Assembly (NCBI GenBank): GCA_947589335.1 | Contig: CANPZH010000073.1 | Location: forward strand, 1 to 7,681 | Source of the DNA: an uncultured Clostridia bacterium | GTDB taxonomy: Bacteria; Bacillota; Clostridia; Christensenellales; Borkfalkiaceae | Direction: 5' to 3' | DNA length: 7,681 nucleotides | In this document: in pieces, positions 1 through 4,835 of the stretch | Layout of the letters: each line of letters begins with the position of its first letter | How positions within the stretch are numbered: position 1 is the first letter of the stretch | Position numbers and translations under genes: made by a program | The notes under the pieces: model-generated | The model's database searches: none | What the model saw: the letters and a program-made list of their open reading frames with translations, nothing else | What the model was told of the DNA's origin: nothing

Positions 1-116
1 TTGCGAACGAAGCGATGGCGGCGGGCGTCGTGATGACGCTTCCCTGCGCGGTCATCTTCTTCTGCTTCCAGAAGTACCTCATCGAGGGCGTGGCGGTCAC
101 GGGAATGAAAGACTGA
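1..116 (+). CDS. Carbohydrate ABC transporter permease, MalG/LacG type (C-terminal fragment)
   Basis: Only the last 37 codons are present; the first complete codon is at position 3 and the TGA is at 114-116. The fragment begins ANEAMAAGVV, continues through a hydrophobic segment (LPCAVIFFCF), and ends QKYLIEGVAVTGMKD. A final membrane helix running into a short 'Q-[KR]-Y-[FL]-x-x-G-x-x-x-G-x-x-[KD]' tail is the hallmark end of CUT1-family sugar permeases (MalG, LacG, YtcP and relatives), which form the membrane channel with a partner permease and an ATPase and import oligosaccharides delivered by a lipoprotein receptor. The next gene starts 10 bases after the stop and its Shine-Dalgarno overlaps the stop codon, so the two are almost certainly co-transcribed. 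Family assignment is from the tail pattern alone, and the transported sugar cannot be inferred. Confidence 0.85.
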   Translation, partial: ANEAMAAGVVMTLPCAVIFFCFQKYLIEGVAVTGMKD

Positions 117-126
117 GGAAACGGTC

Positions 127-2517
127 ATGAAAGGAATTTGGAAAACGATGGGGATCATGCTCTCTTCGGTGATGGCGTTTGCGGCGCTGTCTGCCTGCGG
201 CACGGAAGAGCCCGGTCCGGGCCCCGGCCCCGAAGGCCCCGGCACTGTGGAGCCCGGCCCCGGCACGGAAGAGCCCGCCGAAGACGAGAAGTACGTCTAT
301 TACGATTACAAGGCGGAGCACACTTCCGAAGACAGGAACGTCGGCTTCTACAGCTCGGACGGGACGCTCGATCTCGTGCTCAACGAATACCGTGAACGGC
401 ACATGCGCGACACGGCGAACCGCATCCACACCCATCCCGTAGGGGCAGGCGGAACTGCCTGGAAGGAGTGGGAGGCGATGGCGGGCTCATGGTGGGACGC
501 CTCTGCCGCAAACGGGACGATGACCGCCCAATATGCGACGAAAGATCTCGTGACGAGATGGCTCCGCACCGCGATGCAGGACCGTCAGGGCTACATCTGG
601 ACGGACGACGGCATCGAGCTGAGCAGTTGGTCGATGGGTTGGGAGTTCCCCGACTACGACGAAGGGGGACAGTACTGGCTGTTCGATACGGACGGAAACG
701 CCGAAGGTTGGGAAGTGCTCGGCGCGAAGTCCGTCAATGTGCTCGGCGGCAAGCTGAACATCCTTACGGAGGGGGCGGAGAAGATCGAGATCGTCTCTCC
801 CCATTCCGGAGAGGGCTTTTGCACGACGACCGTCTCTCCCTTCCTGCGCTTGGGGCTTGCCTACAGTCCCTCTGCGGACAGCGACGTCGGGGAGATCTAT
901 GTATACTACCGCACGAACGACGCAGACGACTGGTCGGAGGAGAGAAAGGTCTCCCTGTCCGAATTCTGTATCAACGGCGGAAAGATCGGCAGCGGCTCGC
1001 TTGCAAGAAGGGGATACTTTTTCCCGATGTACTTGCAGGACGGTTGGGGCTGGGAGGTCGGGCGGAATGCCCGCAGGATCACCGGGATCAAGATCGTGGC
1101 GGAGGCCGCGCCCGGGAAGAAGATCAGCGGGAGTTTCGCCGTCGACTATGTGACGAGCGAATTCGACGACCGTCAGTCCAACAACATCTGCAACTATCTG
1201 ATCGCGGCGCAGGAGGTCCTCTCCTTCTCGCAGGACGGGGAACTGCTCGCGGAGATCATGCCAAAGGCAAGGCGCGCGATGAACTTCCTCCTCAACCAGC
1301 TCAAGGGGAAGGAGGGGCTCATCAGCACCGAATACCTCATGGGGCACTATAACGACGGTCTGAAGGCGACGGGAACGGGCATCGGCAACGGCTATTGGGA
1401 CGTGCTCGCCTTCCCCAAAGTCAACCTATATTGCAATATCTCCTATTACAACGCATTGCGGGCGATGCAGTTCCTCGAGGAAATGTGCACCGCAAAGGGG
1501 ATCGCTCCCTCTGCGGAGAAGACGGTCAACGCCTCCATGGACGGCGAATTGACGTATGCGGAGACGGCGGATTCCCTGAAAAAGTTGGCAGATGACTGCG
1601 CGGAGCAGATCCGCACCTATTTCTGGAACGACCGCACGGGCAGATTCCACGTCGGGTTCCTCGACGACGGCGTCGGCAAGATCCGTCAGGATCACGGCTA
1701 TGTGATGTTCAACGAGCAGGTGATCGAGGCGGGGATCGCGACGGAGGAGCAGGTGCAGTCGGTCATGAGCTGGATCAACGGCGAACGCAAGGTCGCGGGA
1801 GATCTGAGCTCGGGCGAAGACATCTATAAATTCGAGTTCGCGCCGAGGTTCAACACGGGAGAGATCGGGTCCGACTTCTACTACGGTTACAGCGCCGTGT
1901 TCGACGGCAATGTGCAGAACGGCGGAACGGCGCTACATCTCGCCTATTACGACCTTGCGGCGCAGGCGAAAGTCGGCAATGCCTATGCGAGGCTCGAGGC
2001 CATCCGCGATTGGTACATGAAGGTCCGCGCGGCGGGCGGGGAAGGCTGGGATTTCTACCGCGCCTACTACGACACGACGGACATCGGCGTGCAGGGCGGC
2101 GGCACGGGCGGAATGATCGGCGTCGACTACGAATTCCTCGAAGCGGCGATTTTGATCCGTGCGGTCCCGGAGGTCTTTTTCGGGCTGAACGCGCGGGCAG
2201 ACGGCACCCTCTCGGTGACGCCCGCCCTCCCGAAGGAGCTCGACTATTGGCGGCTCGAGAATCTGACCTTCGCGGGATATTATTACGATCTTTCGATCGG
2301 GCGGTACTTCGCCCAGATCAGCGGCACAACGGAATACCGGGAGGGGAGCGGCGGCAACGCGCAGGCGGAGATCGTCTTCCCCGTTCCCAAGTTCACATAT
2401 GAAATTTATCTCAACGGCGAGAAGACGGAGAACTTCCGCACCGAAGGCGGCAAACTGATCGTCACCATGCCTTTCCGCGACGGCAAGGTCGAGATCAGGG
2501 AAGCCTCTGCGGAGTGA
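127..2517 (+). CDS. Lipoprotein, predicted (alpha/alpha)6 six-hairpin glycoside hydrolase with inserted beta-sandwich
   Basis: A 796-residue protein starting at ATG 127, chosen because GAGGAA (115-120) lies 6 bases upstream and a signal peptide follows at once. Residues 1-24 are a lipoprotein signal (basic start, hydrophobic core, lipobox LSAC with Cys24). A Gly/Pro/Glu-rich spacer (25-54) should hold the domain off the membrane. Residues about 85-175 look helical, about 185-345 form a beta-sandwich, about 350-690 resemble an (alpha/alpha)6 barrel, and 690-796 are a beta-rich tail. Barrel signs are GYWDVLAFPK (422-431), the segment around NEQVIEAGIAT (529-539), GEDIYKFEFAPRFNT (563-577), FDGNVQNGGTALH (592-604), GVQGGGTGG (654-662) and the closing GTLSVTPALPKELDYWRLENL (693 onward), typical of six-hairpin glycosidases such as GH63-, GH65-, GH78- and GH94-like enzymes. 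I cannot place it in a numbered family or assign the catalytic acids. It probably trims oligosaccharides at the outer face of the membrane before import by the transporter encoded upstream. No frameshift is visible. Confidence 0.8.
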   Translation: MKGIWKTMGIMLSSVMAFAALSACGTEEPGPGPGPEGPGTVEPGPGTEEPAEDEKYVYYDYKAEHTSEDRNVGFYSSDGTLDLVLNEYRERHMRDTANRIHTHPVGAGGTAWKEWEAMAGSWWDASAANGTMTAQYATKDLVTRWLRTAMQDRQGYIWTDDGIELSSWSMGWEFPDYDEGGQYWLFDTDGNAEGWEVLGAKSVNVLGGKLNILTEGAEKIEIVSPHSGEGFCTTTVSPFLRLGLAYSPSADSDVGEIYVYYRTNDADDWSEERKVSLSEFCINGGKIGSGSLARRGYFFPMYLQDGWGWEVGRNARRITGIKIVAEAAPGKKISGSFAVDYVTSEFDDRQSNNICNYLIAAQEVLSFSQDGELLAEIMPKARRAMNFLLNQLKGKEGLISTEYLMGHYNDGLKATGTGIGNGYWDVLAFPKVNLYCNISYYNALRAMQFLEEMCTAKGIAPSAEKTVNASMDGELTYAETADSLKKLADDCAEQIRTYFWNDRTGRFHVGFLDDGVGKIRQDHGYVMFNEQVIEAGIATEEQVQSVMSWINGERKVAGDLSSGEDIYKFEFAPRFNTGEIGSDFYYGYSAVFDGNVQNGGTALHLAYYDLAAQAKVGNAYARLEAIRDWYMKVRAAGGEGWDFYRAYYDTTDIGVQGGGTGGMIGVDYEFLEAAILIRAVPEVFFGLNARADGTLSVTPALPKELDYWRLENLTFAGYYYDLSIGRYFAQISGTTEYREGSGGNAQAEIVFPVPKFTYEIYLNGEKTENFRTEGGKLIVTMPFRDGKVEIREASAE
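199..277 (+). repeat. Low-complexity Gly/Pro/Glu spacer with a 16-base direct repeat
   Basis: The 16-base string GGCACGGAAGAGCCCG occurs at 199-214 and again at 262-277, flanking runs of CCCGG/GGCCCC. In the protein this gives GTEEP twice around a PGPGP tract, directly after the lipobox cysteine. It is coding sequence for the flexible spacer, and the repeat makes length change by slippage or recombination plausible. This is a direct observation; the instability is inference. Confidence 0.85.
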
Positions 2518-2566
2518 TCCTTCCCTCCCGCCCGAGAGAAAAAATAAAAATAAGGAGTAGGAAAAA
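2518..2566 (+). promoter_or_regulatory. Intercistronic gap with Shine-Dalgarno for the second lipoprotein
   Basis: The 49-base gap holds an A-rich stretch (2538-2552) followed by AAGGAG (2552-2557), 9 bases before the ATG at 2567, which fixes that start. A 7-base inverted repeat, AGGGAAG (2497-2503) with CTTCCCT (2520-2526), straddles the stop codon of the upstream gene, but no T-run follows it, so I do not call a terminator. The short gap favours read-through transcription from the upstream genes. No convincing -35/-10 pair is seen. Confidence 0.6.
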
Positions 2567-4585
2567 ATGAAGAAAGCAAAGTTTTTGGCGATCCCCCTTG
2601 CCCTTGTGATGGTTGCGGGTCTTGCGGCATGCGGTGAGAATGAGGGGTCTGGTACCGGAGGGAACGAAAATCCCGGCGGGAACGAAAACCCCGGCGGCCA
2701 GCAGCAGACCGTGGAAACGAAGTACGACGTCACCGTCGTAAACGGCACCATCAAGGGCACGACGGGTTGGAACCATAACAGCTACACCGAGGGTACGTCC
2801 GTCACCGTTCAGCCCATTACGAACAGCGCGGATTTCGGCGCCTTCAACCACTGGGAAGAGGGCGGAAAGAGCGTCTCCGAGAGCAGTGAGTACACCTTCA
2901 CGGTGTCCGGGAACACGACGGTCACGGCGATCTACGACGCAGCCGAGACGCCCGAGCCCGATCAGCCCGTAGCGAAGGAGATGGTCGGCGTCACCGTCAT
3001 CGGCGGCACGATCACCGGCCAGATCTACAACCATGAGACGTACGAGAAGGGCACGCAGGTGTCCGTCACGGCGACGGTCGGCGAGGGCGAAGTCTTCGTC
3101 GAATGGCAGTCCGGCGGCACGAAGGTCGACGGCGCGGGCAGCGTTTACAGCTTCACCGCGGACAGCACCGTCACCCTCACCGCAGTCGTGGACCGCGCGG
3201 TCAGCGTCTGGGACGGCAGATATCCCGACGGTCTGAGCGTTCAGCAAGACGGCTCTGTTCTGACCCAAGAGGGCGCGGCTCCCGAAGGCCTCACCGTAGA
3301 CGTCGAGAACAAGACGTGGCACGTCACCTCCGCGGCAGGCCTTGCGGCTTGGGCAAAGATCGCTGACTGCGGCGACAATGGCAACCGTACGGACAGCAAT
3401 TACGTCTATTCCGCTTATGACCAGCTGAATGCTTCTGCGCCACAGGATCCTTGGCCTTTCGAACGGGCATACCGTCCCGGCAACAGATGGACGCTCAGCC
3501 TCGACGTCGACGTCGATCTCGACGGAAAGGAATGGAATCCCATCGACGACGGCAACTGGGGTATCTACGGTTTGATCGTCAACGGCAACAACCATATCAT
3601 CAAGAACCTGAAAGTTACGAGCAGATCGCCCGGGTTCGGGCATCCGAGTGCCGGATTCTTCGGAACGCTCAACGCCAACGAGCTTGTCGTGAAGGATCTT
3701 CGTTTCGACGGCGCATATATCACGACGCCGGAAGGGGCTTCCGGCAACCAGTTCTGCGGTGTTGTTCTCGGATACAACAACCCGAACGATTTCTATTCGA
3801 AGTTCCTCAGACCCAACGTCATCACGTTCGACAACGTTGACGTTACGAACAGCTCGGTTGCGGGGAAGGGCGTCACCAAGTCCGGTATTCTTGTCGGTTA
3901 TTCCGGTCAGTATGCTACGGTCGTGGCCGATAGTGACAGAAGCATCTTTGTCCTGAACGATTGCGACGTTGACAACGTAACGCTTGCGGGTATCAACCTC
4001 GGCGGATTTATCGGCCGTTCCGAGCACGACGGTGACCGTAATCCTTATCAGGGCGACAAGTACTTTATCTCGACTATTAACTGCACGATGTCCAACGTCG
4101 TCGTCTACAACTTTAATGCAAAAGATACGGAGAGCGCATTCGGCTCCCTCACCGTGACGAACGGACAGGCTGCCGGCGGGCTGAAGTATTTCAACTTTGC
4201 AAATGAAGTCAACGTAAAACGGGTTCTTCTCAAGACCTCCTCGAGCTCGACCGCTTATACGGTATTCACGCCGTCCGAACTTACGAGCGCGATAGAGAAG
4301 ACGATGGAGAAGGAAGAAGCTCAGCTCTTCATCATGAGAGGCTTCACCTTTAACGACGGAGATGACGCACTGCTGCTGGATTGGCTCAAGAATACCAACC
4401 ACATCGTGTATTTCATCGGCGACGCAGTTCTCAAAGTCCTCGGCACGGAGATCCCTGCGGCACAGTTGCACTATATCGATCCGACCGACGTCACGGAGCA
4501 GGGCAAGGCGGCGGTCCTCGATTCGAACCGCAGCAAGCTCGGCTATTGGGACGACAAGATCGTCAACGGCGACGCTGCAGAATAA
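2567..4585 (+). CDS. Lipoprotein with two InlB-B-like repeats and a GLUG-like beta-helix; probable surface binding/adhesion protein
   Basis: A 672-residue protein; the start is fixed by AAGGAG 9 bases upstream and an immediate signal peptide. Residues 1-22 form a lipoprotein signal ending LAAC (Cys22). An Asn/Gly/Glu/Pro spacer (23-50) follows. Residues 53-124 and 140-209 are two diverged copies of a roughly 70-residue beta-grasp-type repeat (VxVxxGTIxG, YxxGTxVxV, FxxW, then TVTAIYD or TVTLTAVVD), the pattern of divergent InlB B-repeats of Gram-positive surface proteins. Residues about 250-350 show the 'vTSAAGLAAWAK', 'LDVDVDLDGKEWNPID' and 'VNGNNHIIKNLKV' motifs that open GLUG-type beta-helices. 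Turn motifs then recur: AGFFG (362-366), CGVVLG (397-402), SGILVG (439-444), GGFIG (479-483). Residues about 565-672 are unrecognised. No catalytic motif is evident, and it does not resemble a solute-binding receptor. In this setting it may hold glycan or enzymes at the surface; that role is inference. Its second half uses more T-ending codons than its neighbours. Confidence 0.8.
   Translation: MKKAKFLAIPLALVMVAGLAACGENEGSGTGGNENPGGNENPGGQQQTVETKYDVTVVNGTIKGTTGWNHNSYTEGTSVTVQPITNSADFGAFNHWEEGGKSVSESSEYTFTVSGNTTVTAIYDAAETPEPDQPVAKEMVGVTVIGGTITGQIYNHETYEKGTQVSVTATVGEGEVFVEWQSGGTKVDGAGSVYSFTADSTVTLTAVVDRAVSVWDGRYPDGLSVQQDGSVLTQEGAAPEGLTVDVENKTWHVTSAAGLAAWAKIADCGDNGNRTDSNYVYSAYDQLNASAPQDPWPFERAYRPGNRWTLSLDVDVDLDGKEWNPIDDGNWGIYGLIVNGNNHIIKNLKVTSRSPGFGHPSAGFFGTLNANELVVKDLRFDGAYITTPEGASGNQFCGVVLGYNNPNDFYSKFLRPNVITFDNVDVTNSSVAGKGVTKSGILVGYSGQYATVVADSDRSIFVLNDCDVDNVTLAGINLGGFIGRSEHDGDRNPYQGDKYFISTINCTMSNVVVYNFNAKDTESAFGSLTVTNGQAAGGLKYFNFANEVNVKRVLLKTSSSSTAYTVFTPSELTSAIEKTMEKEEAQLFIMRGFTFNDGDDALLLDWLKNTNHIVYFIGDAVLKVLGTEIPAAQLHYIDPTDVTEQGKAAVLDSNRSKLGYWDDKIVNGDAAE
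2663..2698 (+). repeat. Two tandem 18-base units encoding NENPGG spacer repeats
   Basis: AACGAAAATCCCGGCGGG (2663-2680) is followed directly by AACGAAAACCCCGGCGGC (2681-2698), differing at two positions. They encode NENPGG twice in the spacer after the lipobox cysteine. Copy number in such units commonly varies between strains; here only the two copies are observed. Confidence 0.9.
2723..3193 (+). repeat. Two diverged protein repeats (InlB-B-like) in the second lipoprotein
   Basis: Copy 1 covers 2723-2938 (residues 53-124) and copy 2 covers 2984-3193 (residues 140-209), separated by a short acidic/proline linker (AAETPEPDQPVAKE). Shared positions include VTVxxGTIxG near the start, the tyrosine of SYTEGTSVTV / TYEKGTQVSV, the Phe/Trp pair of FNHWEEGGK / FVEWQSGGT, and the closing YxFT...TVT strand. 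Such modules usually act as stalk or spacer domains on surface proteins. Assigned from pattern memory, not from a profile search. Confidence 0.75.
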
Positions 4586-4647
4586 CATTGTCCACAGTAC
4601 GATCGGGCGGCGCAAAACGCGCATAGCCCGAATCCTCCTCCCCAAGC

Positions 4648-4673
4648 TCCCCATCCCCATGCGGGGATGGGGA
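4648..4673. repeat. Perfect inverted repeat, 11-base stem, 4-base loop
   Basis: TCCCCATCCCC (4648-4658) pairs exactly with GGGGATGGGGA (4663-4673) around the loop ATGC. It lies 62 bases after the stop of the second lipoprotein gene. The next bases (ATGGCGGGG) contain no T-run, so a role in termination is unproven; protection of the upstream message's 3' end is possible. Confidence 0.85.
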
Positions 4674-4702
4674 ATGGCGGGGAAGATCTTCGATGCGGAA
4701 GG

Positions 4703-4728
4703 GCGCGCCGCGCGGTTGCGCGGCGCGC
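4703..4728. repeat. Perfect inverted repeat, 11-base all-GC stem, 4-base loop
   Basis: GCGCGCCGCGC (4703-4713) pairs exactly with GCGCGGCGCGC (4718-4728) around the loop GGTT. G-T wobbles at 4702/4729 and 4701/4730 could extend it. Only two T residues follow on the + strand, so it is at best a poor intrinsic terminator by the usual rules, though the stem is very stable. Confidence 0.85.
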
Positions 4729-4746
4729 TTACTGCACCCAATACCC

Positions 4747-4773
4747 AAAAGAAAGAGCGCGGATCTTTCTTTT
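4747..4773. repeat. Inverted repeat, 10-base A/T-rich stem, overlapping the next hairpin
   Basis: AAAAGAAAGA (4747-4756) is the exact complement of TCTTTCTTTT (4764-4773) around the 7-base loop GCGCGGA. Its right arm ends in CTTTT (4769-4773), which is also the outermost part of the left arm of the hairpin at 4769-4809, so both full stems cannot exist at once in one RNA. Confidence 0.8.
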
Positions 4774-4809
4774 CATCCGCCCCGCGCGGGGCGCGGGGCG
4801 GATGAAAAG
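4769..4809. repeat. Perfect 19-base inverted repeat just upstream of the ribosome-binding site
   Basis: The left arm 4769-4787 (CTTTTCATCCGCCCCGCGC) pairs exactly with 4791-4809 across the loop GGG; I checked each pair. The core is GC-rich with an A/T-rich foot. It ends 11 bases before the Shine-Dalgarno sequence (4821-4827) of the secreted enzyme gene. On either strand the stem is not followed by a T-run. It is the strongest structure in the window and is well placed to affect transcript stability, or reading of the downstream gene. Confidence 0.9.
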
Positions 4810-4820
4810 GACAGAACGCA

Positions 4821-4827
4821 AAGGAGG
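4821..4827 (+). promoter_or_regulatory. Strong Shine-Dalgarno fixing the start of the secreted enzyme
   Basis: AAGGAGG lies 8 bases before ATG 4836. It settles the start: the only nearby alternative, ATG 4802, is in another frame and sits inside the right arm of the hairpin at 4769-4809. Confidence 0.85.
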
Positions 4828-4835
4828 GATCTCTC

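Larger units (their letters stand above)
4586..4835 (+). other. Structured intergenic region of 250 bases before the secreted enzyme gene
   Basis: No open frame with a ribosome-binding site was found here. The region contains four perfect inverted repeats listed separately (4648-4673, 4703-4728, 4747-4773, 4769-4809), the palindrome GAAGATCTTC (4682-4691), and a weaker imperfect hairpin using CGGGC (4604-4608) and GCCCG (4626-4630). Inverted repeats occupy much of the stretch. None is followed on either strand by a clear T-run, so no standard Rho-independent terminator can be named, and I see no convincing promoter hexamers. The region may be a structured leader or processing element for the downstream gene, or a genomic palindromic repeat. 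Which of these is right cannot be settled from one copy. Confidence 0.7.

Noticed and set aside
468..1352. Overlapping long frames on both strands inside the first lipoprotein gene
   Set aside because: Arginine- and glycine-rich products with no domains, lying opposite or out of frame with a well-supported coding sequence.
2497..2526. Terminator between the two lipoprotein genes
   Set aside because: Only a 7-base stem straddling the stop codon, followed by an A-rich stretch; the gap is short and suits an operon.
2567..4585. Solute-binding receptor of the ABC transporter
   Set aside because: Despite the lipobox and transporter context, its repeats and beta-helix motifs do not resemble the two-lobed fold of sugar-binding receptors.
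4648..4809. Standard Rho-independent terminator(s)
   Set aside because: The stems are strong but none is followed by a T-run on either strand, so I list them as inverted repeats only.
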